64,000 nt of DNA, taken from NCBI RefSeq assembly GCF_000756615.1, contig NZ_CP009288.1, forward strand, positions 4,526,001 through 4,590,000. The letters are read 5' to 3'. The notes beneath the pieces were generated by a model that saw only the letters and a list, made by a program, of their open reading frames with translations, was not told the DNA's origin and made no database searches. This DNA comes from Paenibacillus durus. Its GTDB lineage: Bacteria; Bacillota; Bacilli; Paenibacillales; Paenibacillaceae. The position numbers were made by a program, and so were the translations under genes. Positions 17,336-26,001 of this stretch are shown one piece after another; the stretch's first letter is position 1, and each line of letters opens with the position of its first letter.

Positions 17336-17414
17336 CCGCCGCCATGTTCGCACAAAAAGGATTCTTATTGTAGCACAGGTGTGGAGCAAACGCTATACCT
17401 TATCTATCTTCAGC

Positions 17415-17449
17415 AAAAAGAGCGAGCTGCCGTATTTCGGCACTCGCCC
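17415..17449 (-). terminator. terminator of the hisS-aspS-tcdA operon
   Basis: On the minus strand GGGCGAGTGCCG pairs with CGGCAGCTCGCTC, followed by five T. It lies 22 bases after the tcdA stop. Confidence 0.85.
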
Positions 17450-17471
17450 TTGCTTGGTTTTATTTTAACTC

Positions 17472-18227
17472 TTAAATTTTGACCCCACCGGCCTCCAGCA
17501 GCTCGCGAACGGCGACGCTGACCATGATCAGCCCCGCCACCGGCGGCACGAACGCGTTGCTCGCCGGCGGCTGCTTCGCTTTCCGGATCTCGGGCGCGTT
17601 CTCGGGGACAATCTTATCCGTCACATCCTGACGGGGCTTCATCGGCTCCTCGGTTGAGAACACGACCTTAACGCCTTTCTTAATGCCGTCCTTGCGCAGT
17701 CTCTGACGAATGACACGGGCAATCGGGTCCATCGTTGTCTTGGAGATGTCGGCGACCTGGAATTTGGTCGGGTCCATCTTATTGGCCGCGCCCATGCTCG
17801 AAATCATCGGGATTTTGCGGGCGAGACATTCCTTGATCAGATGAATTTTATAATGAATCGTGTCCGATGCATCGAGAACGTAGTCCGGCTTATATTTGAA
17901 CAGTTCCTCGTATGTTTCTTCGGTATAAAACATGTTGAGCGCTATCGCTTCGCATTCCGGATTGATCAGCTTGACCCGCTCCACCATCAGATCCGCCTTT
18001 TTCTGCCCAACCGTCGTGGTGAGCGCATGAATCTGGCGGTTGATGTTGGTGATATCGACAGCGTCCTTATCAATCAGAATGATGCGCCCGACGCCCGTGC
18101 GGGCCAGAGCCTCCACCGCGATGGAGCCGACGCCGCCGATGCCGAGCACGGCTACCGTGCTGTTTTTCATAACTTCCAGACCCTCGGGTCCGATAGCAAG
18201 TTCGGTACGCGAGAACTGATGCAGCAT
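17472..18227 (-). CDS. tcdA: tRNA threonylcarbamoyladenosine dehydratase TcdA
   Basis: An E1/ThiF-like enzyme of 251 residues that uses ATP to cyclise t6A37 to ct6A in tRNAs reading ANN codons. The nucleotide-binding loop GIGGVGSIAVEALARTGVG is at about residues 30-48, followed by the DKDAVDITNINRQ motif. The C-terminus has a hydrophobic segment (PVAGLIMVSVAV) typical of the family. The ATG lies 12 bases after the aspS stop, so it is the last gene of the hisS-aspS operon. The B. subtilis counterpart yrvM has the same position. Confidence 0.9.
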   Translation of the reverse strand: MLHQFSRTELAIGPEGLEVMKNSTVAVLGIGGVGSIAVEALARTGVGRIILIDKDAVDITNINRQIHALTTTVGQKKADLMVERVKLINPECEAIALNMFYTEETYEELFKYKPDYVLDASDTIHYKIHLIKECLARKIPMISSMGAANKMDPTKFQVADISKTTMDPIARVIRQRLRKDGIKKGVKVVFSTEEPMKPRQDVTDKIVPENAPEIRKAKQPPASNAFVPPVAGLIMVSVAVRELLEAGGVKI

Positions 18228-18239
18228 GATGTCAGCCTC

Positions 18240-20015
18240 CTATTTCTTGGCTTTTTCCTTGATAGCCACTCTGATATGCAGCTCGTCCAGCTGCGAGTCT
18301 TTAACCGGGGACGGAGCGTCCATCAGCAGATCGGTCGCACTGGCCGTTTTCGGGAAGGCGATCGTTTCGCGCAGGTTGTTGCGTCCGGCCAGCAGCATAA
18401 CAAGCCGGTCGAAGCCGAAGGCGATGCCGCCGTGAGGAGGCGTGCCATACTCGAACGCGTCGAGCAGATAGCCGAATTTGTCCTGCACTTCTTCTTTGGA
18501 AAGTGAGAGCGCGTCGAACATCTTCTCCTGCACATCACGCTTATAAATCCGCATCGAGCCGCCGCCGACTTCGTAGCCGTTCAGCACGATATCATAAGCC
18601 TGTGCGCGGATCGCGCCGGGATCGGTATCGAACAGGGCCACGTCTTCTTCGCGCGGACGGGTGAACGGATGATGCTCTGCCACATAACGCTTCTGTTCCT
18701 CGTCATAGCCAAGCAGCGGGAAGTCGGTCACCCAGGCGAACTTATACACACTGTCATCGATCAGCCCGAGCTGGCGTCCAATTCTGAGACGGAGTGCGCC
18801 CAGGACGTCGGCAACGACCTTCTTGTTATCAGCAGAGAAGAGCAGCAGGTCGCCTTCCTCGGCTCCGGTGCGTTCTTTAACGGCTGCAATCTCTTCTTCG
18901 GTAAAGAACTTCACGATCGGACCGCGGAATTCGCCTTCCTTCACTTGAATCCAGGCGAGGCCTTTCGCACCGTAGCGGGCCGCATAAGGGCCGAGATCGT
19001 CGATTTCCTTACGGGTCCAAGTACCGCATCCCTTGGCATTCAAGCATTTCACTTCTCCGCCCTTTTCGATAACGGAGGCGAATACCTTAACGCCGCTGCC
19101 TGCGACGATATCGTTCATTTCAATCAGTTCCAGACCGAAGCGCAGATCCGGCTTGTCGGAACCGTATTTGCCCATGGCCTCGGCGTAAGTCAGACGCTGG
19201 AACGGCAGGGCGAGATCTACGCCGACCGTCTCTTTGAACAGGCGCTGCATCAGGCGCTCCATCATGGCCAGCAGGTCGTCCTGGGCCAGGAACGAGGTCT
19301 CGATGTCCACCTGCGTAAACTCCGGCTGCCGGTCGGCGCGCAGGTCCTCGTCGCGGAAACAACGGGCGATTTGGTAGTAGCGCTCCACGCCGCCAACCAT
19401 CAGGAGCTGCTTGTAAATCTGCGGCGACTGCGGCAGGGCGAAGAATTCACCTTCATGCACCCGGCTGGGCACGAGATAGTCGCGTGCGCCTTCCGGCGAG
19501 CTCTTGGTCAGAATCGGCGTTTCTACGTCGATGAAGCCTTCTCCGTCAAGGAAATCGCGGAAAATCTTGGCCGCTTTCGAGCGGAGCAGCAGCGTCTTCT
19601 GCATTTCCGGACGGCGCAGATCAAGATAGCGGTACTTCAGGCGCAGCGACTCATCTACCTCCACGCCGTCTTCAATGAAGAACGGAGGGGTCTTGGCGGC
19701 ATTCAGCACTTCGATTTCGGTAATGCGCACTTCAATTTCGCCTGTTGGAAGGTTAGGGTTTACGGTTTCCGGATCGCGCTTGACTACTTGACCGGTAACG
19801 GCGATAACATACTCGCTTCGAGTCTTGTCGGCAATTTGCAGCGCTTCGCCGGAATAATCGGGATTGAAGACGATCTGCACAACTCCGCTGCGGTCGCGAA
19901 GGTCGATGAACAGTACGCCTCCAAGGTCGCGGCGGGTCTGCACCCAGCCGTTAAGCGTAACCTTCTCTCCGATTTGTTCTGTTGTTAACTGGCCGCAATT
20001 ATGGCTTCTTTGCAT
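18240..20015 (-). CDS. aspS: aspartyl-tRNA synthetase
   Basis: A class IIb synthetase of 591 residues. The N-terminal OB fold (residues 1-105) reads the anticodon. The catalytic domain contains motif 2 (RCFRDEDLRADRQPEFTQVD) and motif 3 (GIAFGFDRLVMLLAG), and the bacterial GAD insertion lies between them at about residues 285-415. The length fits the bacterial type. Without further data I cannot say whether it is discriminating or also makes Asp-tRNA-Asn. It lies 68 bases after hisS in the same operon. Confidence 0.97.
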   Translation of the reverse strand: MQRSHNCGQLTTEQIGEKVTLNGWVQTRRDLGGVLFIDLRDRSGVVQIVFNPDYSGEALQIADKTRSEYVIAVTGQVVKRDPETVNPNLPTGEIEVRITEIEVLNAAKTPPFFIEDGVEVDESLRLKYRYLDLRRPEMQKTLLLRSKAAKIFRDFLDGEGFIDVETPILTKSSPEGARDYLVPSRVHEGEFFALPQSPQIYKQLLMVGGVERYYQIARCFRDEDLRADRQPEFTQVDIETSFLAQDDLLAMMERLMQRLFKETVGVDLALPFQRLTYAEAMGKYGSDKPDLRFGLELIEMNDIVAGSGVKVFASVIEKGGEVKCLNAKGCGTWTRKEIDDLGPYAARYGAKGLAWIQVKEGEFRGPIVKFFTEEEIAAVKERTGAEEGDLLLFSADNKKVVADVLGALRLRIGRQLGLIDDSVYKFAWVTDFPLLGYDEEQKRYVAEHHPFTRPREEDVALFDTDPGAIRAQAYDIVLNGYEVGGGSMRIYKRDVQEKMFDALSLSKEEVQDKFGYLLDAFEYGTPPHGGIAFGFDRLVMLLAGRNNLRETIAFPKTASATDLLMDAPSPVKDSQLDELHIRVAIKEKAKK

Positions 20016-20083
20016 GCTTTATCATACCCTTTCAATTTAAAAATCTCTGTTTGTGATTACAGACTAATGTAAATACTGCCGCT

Positions 20084-21337
20084 CTATATAAGAGATTGTC
20101 CCAGCTCTTCCAGCTTAACGGTGCGCTGCTCTCCGGTCGCCATCGACTTCAGAGCAATCTCGCCGCGCTGCAGCTCCTCTTCGCCGAGAATCGCGGTGTA
20201 ACGCGCCGACATGCGGTCGGCGGATTTCATCTGGGCCTTCATTTTGCGTCCCAGATAATCGCGCTCCGCAGAGAAGCCCAAGCTGCGCAGAATGAACAGC
20301 TGCTTGGTAACCTCGGCTTCCGCCTCTTCACCGAGCGCTACGAGGTATACGTCCAGCGGCTTGGACGATCCAAGCTCCACCTTCTGATTCTCCAGAATGA
20401 GGTGAATACGCTCAAGGCCAATGCCAAGGCCGATGCCCGGCTGGTCCGGTCCGCCAATTTCGGCAACCAGGCCGTTATAGCGCCCGCCGCCGCCGACCGT
20501 GTCGATGGAGCCGATGCCGGCCGCCTTGTACTCGAACGCCGTATGCGTATAATAATCGAGCCCGCGTACAAGGCGCGTATTGACGGCATACTCGACGCCC
20601 ATAGCTTCCAGATGCGCCCTTACCTTGGCGAAGTGTACCGTACACTCTTCATCAAGACTATCCAAAATGGACGGGGCATCTACGAATTTCTCCTGATCAA
20701 CCTTACAGTCCAGCACACGCAGCGGATTCCGCTCCATACGCCGCTGGCAGTCGCTGCACAGGCTGTCCTTCATTGGGCGCAGGAAGCCTAGCAGCTTCTC
20801 GCGATAGGCTGCCCGGCTGGGAATGTTGCCGACGGAATTAATTTCGACACGAACACCGCTGAGACCCAGGTCCTTGCAGAATTGGTAGCCGAGCGAAATA
20901 ACCTCCGCATCGATCGCCGGATCGACCGCGCCGAATGCTTCCACGCCGAACTGGTGAAACTGGCGGTATCTCCCCGCCTGCGGACGCTCGTAGCGGAACA
21001 TCGGGCCGATATAATACAGCTTGCTGACATCCGGCTCTCCGTACAGCTTGTTCTGTACGTAAGCGCGGACGACACCGGCCGTCCCTTCCGGACGCAGCGC
21101 CAGATCCCGGTCACCCTTATCCTTAAAGGTGTACATTTCGCCCTCCACGATATCGGTCGTCTCGCCGACGCCTCTTTCGAACAGCTCCGTATGTTCGAAC
21201 ATCGGGGTCCGGATTTCACGATAGTTGAAGCGCCGGCATAAATCTCTGGCTTTCTCTTCAACGAACTGCCATCTTTCCACCGCACCGGGCAGCAAATCCT
21301 GTGTGCCGGTCGGCTTCTCAAATCTCTCTTTAGCCAC
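20084..21337 (-). CDS. hisS: histidyl-tRNA synthetase
   Basis: A class II synthetase of 417 residues. Motif 2 (YIGPMFRYERPQAGRYRQFHQFG) and the two histidine-specific motifs (LVRGLDYYTHTAFE and the GGGRYNGL region) are visible, with motif 3 as GIGLGIGLERI. The C-terminal anticodon-binding domain runs from about residue 325. The ATG at 21337 follows an AGGAGGGATCAGCTGTGG-like purine-rich site. It heads the hisS-aspS-tcdA operon and is preceded by a T-box leader. Confidence 0.97.
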   Translation of the reverse strand: MAKERFEKPTGTQDLLPGAVERWQFVEEKARDLCRRFNYREIRTPMFEHTELFERGVGETTDIVEGEMYTFKDKGDRDLALRPEGTAGVVRAYVQNKLYGEPDVSKLYYIGPMFRYERPQAGRYRQFHQFGVEAFGAVDPAIDAEVISLGYQFCKDLGLSGVRVEINSVGNIPSRAAYREKLLGFLRPMKDSLCSDCQRRMERNPLRVLDCKVDQEKFVDAPSILDSLDEECTVHFAKVRAHLEAMGVEYAVNTRLVRGLDYYTHTAFEYKAAGIGSIDTVGGGGRYNGLVAEIGGPDQPGIGLGIGLERIHLILENQKVELGSSKPLDVYLVALGEEAEAEVTKQLFILRSLGFSAERDYLGRKMKAQMKSADRMSARYTAILGEEELQRGEIALKSMATGEQRTVKLEELGQSLI

Positions 21338-21379
21338 AGCTGATCCCTCCTGAAAATGCCCTTGACCATTTTGAAATTT

Positions 21380-21735
21380 CCATTAAAAAATCCCCCGCCC
21401 TGTTCATCAACAGGGACGAGGGATTATCGCTAACGATTATCACCCGTGGTACCACCCACATTCCGGCCGAAACATAAAGTTTAAAGTTTCGGTCCGCTCC
21501 AAGCGGTTAACGCCCGCCTACGCGCAAGGGCGGCTACTGATTCGGCATACGCCGCTGTTCACCGTGCGTTCTCGGGGAGGTCATTCATTCGCTCATCAAC
21601 AGAATCCTTGCAGCCAAGTTAAATATTTACGCCCGACTTCCAAAAGTCACTGTAAATATCAAACGTGGGATTCCTCTCTGGGGTTGTGGGTGCCGAATTA
21701 CTGGGTCCCGTCATCAAAACAATATTAAGCCGTAT
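21380..21735 (-). promoter_or_regulatory. T-box leader of hisS-aspS-tcdA
   Basis: The minus strand contains the T-box sequence GTGGGTGGTACCACGGGTG at about 21441-21459. AGTA (S-turn strand) lies at about 21697-21700 and AGAGAG at about 21675-21680. On the 3' side of stem I the S-turn GAA is followed by TGACC, so GAC (Asp) is the best visible specifier, complementary to about 21579-21581. No CAC His codon stands in that position. A terminator completes the leader. The T-box assignment is firm; the specifier is inferred by eye. Confidence 0.88.
21385..21427 (-). terminator. T-box terminator before hisS
   Basis: On the minus strand AATCCCTCGTCCCTGTT pairs with AACAGGGCGGGGGATT across a GATG loop, followed by a run of six T. 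It is the attenuator of the hisS T-box. Confidence 0.9.
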
Positions 21736-21743
21736 ATTGTTAG

Positions 21744-21772
21744 ATTCTACTGAACCACTGCGTTAAAGTCAA
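21744..21772 (-). promoter_or_regulatory. hisS operon promoter
   Basis: TTGACT and TAGAAT on the minus strand are 17 bases apart. Transcription would begin near 21737, at the head of the T-box leader. Confidence 0.75.
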
Positions 21773-21843
21773 GGAAAGGAATCGACTTTATTCAGCAATT
21801 TTTATTTGCATCGGCCCGCTGGCTGTACTGCCCATCACGCTGC

Positions 21844-21876
21844 AAAAAAATGACCTGCAGCCGATTGCTGCAGGTC
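21844..21876 (-). terminator. hairpin terminator upstream of the hisS promoter
   Basis: GACCTGCAG / CTGCAGGTC on a seven-base loop, followed on the minus strand by seven T after one A. It would stop minus-strand transcription from the gene at 22075-22503 before the hisS promoter. A weaker inverted repeat (TTAAAGGAA / TTCCTTAA) at 22037-22071 is closer to that gene. Confidence 0.7.
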
Positions 21877-22074
21877 CAACGATATATATTATAAAAAAGG
21901 GGGTCATGGCTTTATTATAAACACACTATGTTAAGCAAACATGAATGCAATGTTACTTCTATATTACAGAAAAGAAAGCGTTTTATTTTTCTTGTGTTAT
22001 TAAGCCCTCTCCTCCCTGTGAAGGCGGAAAAGGCTATTAAAGGAAGCATTTATACCGACATTATTCCTTAAATT

Positions 22075-22503
22075 TTAATCAAAAATTTCGACAAAGGCAT
22101 TTTTACTCCGGAGAGTATGCACCACCCCGTTGAAATCTTCGTCCGTCACTTTAATTTCCATAACATAATGCAGACCCTCCAAATCCCCGTCAGCGTACAT
22201 CCGGTCCGCACGGAGATCATCCGTACCAAGGGAATCATCACCACTCAGCGGCGCTCTTCCTTCGTCAACGTCACCCGCAATCACCGACACTGCCGCTGGA
22301 GCCGCACCGAAGGCGCCAAAGGTAGAACCGCCCCCCGCCAAGTTATTCGTCGGTACCAGCGGAAGCAGCAGCCGATTGTCTGTCTTGAGCGGATCGGTTA
22401 ACGCCCATACGTCCAGCCCGTCCGCATCAAACGAAAGCAGCGCCGTCTTGGCTCCTTCCGCTTCGTCTTCGGTTCTGAAATAAGCCTGAATCCGTCTAGT
22501 CAT
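22075..22503 (-). CDS. hypothetical protein, YflT-like general stress fold possible
   Basis: A 142-residue soluble acidic protein. It begins with the pattern TRRIQAYFRTEDEAEGAKTAL, reminiscent of proteins with an N-terminal ferredoxin-like stress domain in which a residue pair fluctuates with EDEAE. A Gly/Ala-rich middle (residues about 60-80) and a C-terminal strand region ending VEIFD follow. I cannot name a function. The ATG at 22503 has GGGAGGCGATAATT before it; a start a few codons upstream is less well placed. It is a single gene with a terminator downstream. Confidence 0.65.
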   Translation of the reverse strand: MTRRIQAYFRTEDEAEGAKTALLSFDADGLDVWALTDPLKTDNRLLLPLVPTNNLAGGGSTFGAFGAAPAAVSVIAGDVDEGRAPLSGDDSLGTDDLRADRMYADGDLEGLHYVMEIKVTDEDFNGVVHTLRSKNAFVEIFD

Positions 22504-22685
22504 AATTATCGCCTCCCTCAATCTAATTTAAAATCATAATGTTACCCAGTCACCCTTCCGGAGAGAAGCCTCCCGGAATAACTACGGCGCTTAATCGCCA
22601 GAGCTTGCTTTAGAAATTGGCCTTATCAACTGTAGTCTCGTTGTTTTATTACCCGGAATCGGCGTCCTTCTAACCCGATTTGTCG
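22504..22685 (-). other. 5' region of the hypothetical gene with hairpins
   Basis: The minus strand of this spacer can fold TCCGGGAG / CTCTCCGGA (22557-22580) and GGCG / CGCC (about 22587-22600). It looks like a structured leader for the gene at 22075-22503. I could not match it to a known riboswitch class. Confidence 0.3.
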
Positions 22686-22706
22686 AAAAAAGCCGCTTCT
22701 TGCGGC
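22686..22706 (-). terminator. terminator of the 50-codon gene
   Basis: GCCGCAAGAAGCGGC on the minus strand forms a compact hairpin followed by six T. It lies nine bases after the stop at 22715. Confidence 0.85.
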
Positions 22707-22714
22707 CCCTTCCG

Positions 22715-22867
22715 TCATGAACGCGGCAGCAAATTGCGGCTTCTTCCCTTCAGCACATGCTTGCTGAGCCATTCGGATTCCTTAGCGTTGACGGAAGCTT
22801 CTTTAAGGCTTCCGGCCGGAAAAGCCACCAGACTTCTCCAGGCCCAGGCTTTCGGCGACTGCCTCAT
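22715..22867 (-). CDS. small basic protein of 50 residues, unknown function
   Basis: The ATG at 22867 is preceded by an excellent ribosome site, AAGGAGTGCTAAGA, and the stop is followed nine bases later by a compact hairpin with six T, so this is very likely an expressed gene. The product is basic, with three Trp: it opens MRQSPKAWAWRSLVAF and ends LKGRSRNLLPRS. There is no signal peptide or cysteine. I do not recognise the family. An in-frame ATG 13 codons upstream lacks a ribosome site. Confidence 0.65.
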   Translation of the reverse strand: MRQSPKAWAWRSLVAFPAGSLKEASVNAKESEWLSKHVLKGRSRNLLPRS

Positions 22868-22943
22868 TCTTAGCACTCCTTGGCCTCTTGAATCATATTT
22901 CGTCATGTGAAGTTTGCCCCGGCGGAACCCGTCCTATCCAACC

Positions 22944-22991
22944 AAAAACGGATGGCCCAGGGACTTTACAAAAGCTCCTGAGCCATCCGTT
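22944..22991 (-). terminator. relA-dtd operon terminator
   Basis: On the minus strand AACGGATGGCTCAGG pairs with CCTGGGCCATCCGTT, followed by TTT. It is a long stem 45 bases after the dtd stop. Confidence 0.8.
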
Positions 22992-23036
22992 ATTAGAATT
23001 GCAAGCCGTCTACTGACTGTCAAATATCAGCCTTGG

Positions 23037-23480
23037 CTATCCCTTGCTGTCCAGAATCAGCGTAACCGGTCCCCAATTGATCAGGGATACATCCATCATC
23101 GCGCCAAAAACGCCTGTTTCGACCTTCAATCCGAGCGCCTCAAGCTCCCGGTTAAAATAGTCATAGAGCCGCTCCGCTTCCGCAGGAGCAGCCGCAGCCA
23201 TAAAGTTCGGCCTCCGCCCTTTGCGGCAGTCGCCGTACAATGTAAACTGCGACACCGATAGAATTGCTCCGCCCGTCTCACTGACGCTATGATTCATTTT
23301 TCCCGCTTCATCCTCGAAGATCCGCAGCCCTGCGATCTTGCCCGCAAGGTACTTGGCGTCATTCTCCGTGTCCTCATGGGTCACTCCGACCAGGAGCATC
23401 AGGCCCTCGCCGATCTCCCCTGCGGTCTTTCCGTCAACCTCGACCCGCGCTTCCTTGCAGCGCTGCACAACTACTTTCAT
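23037..23480 (-). CDS. dtd: D-aminoacyl-tRNA deacylase
   Basis: A 147-residue enzyme that hydrolyses D-amino acids (and Gly mischarged on tRNA-Ala) from tRNA. Both family motifs are present: SQFTLYGDCRKGRRPNF at about residues 77-93, and the cis-Gly-Pro motif NWGPVT near the C-terminus. It opens with MKVVVQRCKEARVEVDG. It lies 20 bases after relA, and this relA-dtd pair is widely conserved in Firmicutes. Length is normal. Confidence 0.95.
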   Translation of the reverse strand: MKVVVQRCKEARVEVDGKTAGEIGEGLMLLVGVTHEDTENDAKYLAGKIAGLRIFEDEAGKMNHSVSETGGAILSVSQFTLYGDCRKGRRPNFMAAAAPAEAERLYDYFNRELEALGLKVETGVFGAMMDVSLINWGPVTLILDSKG

Positions 23481-23500
23481 TGATGCGACAACTCCTAAAC

Positions 23501-25678
23501 TTACTGCATTATCCGGTGAACCGTGTAGACATCCTTTACCCGCTTCACCTTTTCCACTACCGAATATAAATGATCCGTATTGCGGATCAGAATCGTCATA
23601 TGAATCATGGCCATCTTGTTCTTGTCGGAACGGCCGGTAACGGCTGAAATATTTGTCTTGCTCTCGGACACCGCCTGCAGCACTTCATTGAGCAGGCCGT
23701 TCCGGTCGTGCCCGGTAATCTCGATATCGACGCTGTAATTCGCTTCCATGCTCCCCTCCCACTCGACCTCGATGACGCGCGCCGCTTCCTCGCTCTCCTC
23801 CGCCTTGATGTTCGGACAGTCCGCCCGGTGCACGGATACGCCGCGGCCGCGCGTGACGTAGCCGACAATATCGTCTCCCGGCACAGGATTGCAGCATCTG
23901 GCGAAGCGGACCAGCAGATTGTCAATTCCCTTGACGCGTACACCGTTCGTCGGCTGGTTGCGCTTCTCGGCAACCTTGATTTCCTTCTTCTCGGTCGTCA
24001 GCTCCAGATGCGCGGCTGCCGCTTCTTCCTGCTCCTTGCGCAGCTTCTCCGTTAGGCGAGTAGCAATCTGCGCCGCTGTAATACCGCCGAAGCCCACTGC
24101 GGAGAGCATATCTTCGATGTCGTTAAAAGCGAACTTTTTCGCCGCTTCCAGCAGCTTGTCGTCCGACATCCAATCCGAAGGCTCGGTTCCGATCCGTTTC
24201 AGCTCGCGTTCGATTGCTTCGCGCCCTTTTTCTACGTTTTCCTCGCGCTTCTCCTTTTTGAACCATTGCTTGATCTTGCTTCGCGCATGCGAAGACTGAG
24301 CGATCTTCAGCCAGTCCCGGCTCGGCCCGTAGGAATGCTTCGAGGTTAGGATTTCCACGATATCGCCGGTCTTCACCTTATGGTCAAGCGGTACAATCCG
24401 TCCGTTCACCTTGGCTCCAATCGTGCGGTTGCCGACCTCCGTATGAATCCGGAAGGCAAAATCCAGCGGCACGGAACCTGCAGGCAGTTCAATGACTTCC
24501 CCTTTGGGCGTAAAGACGAAGACTAGATCGGAGAAAAAGTCCATTTTCAGCGATTCAACAAATTCCGAAGCATCCTTGGCTTCATGCTGCAGCTCCAAAA
24601 TTTCGCGAAAAAAAGGCATCCGGTTCTCAGGATTGACGGACGTGCCGCTTCCTTCCTTGTATGCCCAGTGTGCTGCTATCCCGTATTCAGCTGTCCGGTG
24701 CATTTCGAACGTTCGGATCTGCACTTCCGTCGGCTCGCCGCTAGGACCAACAACTGTCGTATGCAGCGACTGATACATGTTGGCTTTTGGCATGGCGATA
24801 TAATCCTTGAAACGGCCTGGCATTGGCTTCCATAGAGTATGGATAATACCGAGCGTGGCATAACAATCCTTGATGTTGTCAACGATAATGCGTATCGCCA
24901 GCAGATCGTAAATTTCGTTGAACTGCTTGTTCTTTGTCGTCATTTTGTTGTACACGCTGTAAATATGCTTGGGCCGTCCCGAGAGATCGCCTCCGATGCC
25001 CATTTCATCCAGCTTGACGCGGATACGGCTGATGACGCTGTCGATAAATTGCTCGCGCTCGGCGCGCTTTTTATGCATCAGATTGGCAATCCGGTAGTAC
25101 TGCTGGGGATTCAGGTAGCGGAGGGCAATATCCTCCATCTCCCATTTAATGGCCGAAATACCGAGGCGGTCCGCGATGGGACAAAAAATCTCCAGCGTTT
25201 CATAAGAGATGCGGCGCTGGCTTTCTTCCGATTGATACTTCAGCGTCCGCATATTATGCAGCCGATCCGCCAGTTTGATGACAATGACGCGGATATCCTG
25301 TGCCATGGCGATGAACATTTTGCGGTAATTCTCGTTCTGCTGTTCTTCCTTTGACCGGAAACGAATGCGCTCCAGCTTGGTCAGGCCGTCCACGAGCATG
25401 GCGCAGGTATCGCCGAATTTCTCACGGATCTGTTCGAGCGACACCGTCGTATCCTCCACAACATCATGCAACAGAGCCGCAATTATGGAGATGACATCCA
25501 TCTGCATGCTCACGACGATATCGGCCACCGCAAGCGGATGCAGGATATACGGCTCCCCTGATTTGCGCACCTGGCCTTGATGGGCCTGATCGGCAAATTC
25601 ATAAGCCTCTTGTATGCGTGGAAGATCCTTTTCTTTTATATAAGCTCCGGCCTTTTCAAGTAATCGCTCAATGCCCAT
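23501..25678 (-). CDS. relA: bifunctional (p)ppGpp synthetase/hydrolase Rel
   Basis: A 725-residue long RSH protein that makes (p)ppGpp on starved ribosomes and degrades it. The hydrolase domain has HD at residues 71-72 (HDVVEDT), so hydrolysis should be active. The synthetase domain is at about 235-345, the TGS domain at about 387-450 (FVFTPKGEVIELPAGS), a zinc-finger/CC region with CCNPVPGDDIVGY, and a C-terminal ACT domain from about 655. The ATG at 25678 has AAAGGACACGG 13-14 bases upstream, a longer spacing than usual. It is cotranscribed with dtd. Confidence 0.97.
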   Translation of the reverse strand: MGIERLLEKAGAYIKEKDLPRIQEAYEFADQAHQGQVRKSGEPYILHPLAVADIVVSMQMDVISIIAALLHDVVEDTTVSLEQIREKFGDTCAMLVDGLTKLERIRFRSKEEQQNENYRKMFIAMAQDIRVIVIKLADRLHNMRTLKYQSEESQRRISYETLEIFCPIADRLGISAIKWEMEDIALRYLNPQQYYRIANLMHKKRAEREQFIDSVISRIRVKLDEMGIGGDLSGRPKHIYSVYNKMTTKNKQFNEIYDLLAIRIIVDNIKDCYATLGIIHTLWKPMPGRFKDYIAMPKANMYQSLHTTVVGPSGEPTEVQIRTFEMHRTAEYGIAAHWAYKEGSGTSVNPENRMPFFREILELQHEAKDASEFVESLKMDFFSDLVFVFTPKGEVIELPAGSVPLDFAFRIHTEVGNRTIGAKVNGRIVPLDHKVKTGDIVEILTSKHSYGPSRDWLKIAQSSHARSKIKQWFKKEKREENVEKGREAIERELKRIGTEPSDWMSDDKLLEAAKKFAFNDIEDMLSAVGFGGITAAQIATRLTEKLRKEQEEAAAAHLELTTEKKEIKVAEKRNQPTNGVRVKGIDNLLVRFARCCNPVPGDDIVGYVTRGRGVSVHRADCPNIKAEESEEAARVIEVEWEGSMEANYSVDIEITGHDRNGLLNEVLQAVSESKTNISAVTGRSDKNKMAMIHMTILIRNTDHLYSVVEKVKRVKDVYTVHRIMQ

Positions 25679-26001
25679 ACTCGTCGTATCCGTGTCCTTT
25701 CTATAATAAAATGAACCCGCGTATTTTGCGCATCCGCAGGCAGGGTTCGGTTCTTTTCATTTTAAAAAAGCCGACAACTTCTCTTATACTGAAAGTTTTC
25801 TATTATTATGACGCTTGCGGCGGATTACGTCAACACTTGCCACTCTATGGCATTTCTGAACGATTTATTTGGATTTTGTGAAAAAAATAACGAACTTTGT
25901 GAAAATGTTGTTGAAAAAAAAGCGTGATCTATTTAATCTAGTTAAGGCGGTTTTCCTTACAAGCTACGTCATGATTTAACACAGAAAGAGGAGTGAATGG
26001 T
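25679..26001. other. divergent relA/uraA intergenic region
   Basis: This 323-base spacer holds promoters for both genes. On the relA side a hairpin GAACCC / GGGTTC spans about 25713-25750 in the leader. On the uraA side is a promoter (separate entry) with two short sequences containing GAAC upstream of it. I found no PyrR-type attenuator or purine riboswitch. Confidence 0.5.
25911..25939 (+). promoter_or_regulatory. uraA promoter
   Basis: TTGAAA and TAATCT are 17 bases apart on the plus strand, about 60 bases before the start codon. AATAACGAACTTT at 25886-25898 lies just upstream of the -35 and differs from the PurBox consensus at one position; this may be chance. Confidence 0.6.

Noticed and set aside
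17250..17470. 6S RNA gene, which lies near yrvM in B. subtilis
   Set aside because: The spacer is used by the operon terminator and helD leader. No 190-base rod-shaped fold was seen here or in the rarA flanks.
18669..19988. 439-codon plus-strand open frame
   Set aside because: Antisense to aspS; no ribosome site or known motif.
22504..22685. Riboswitch before the hypothetical gene
   Set aside because: The hairpins do not match any aptamer core I know.
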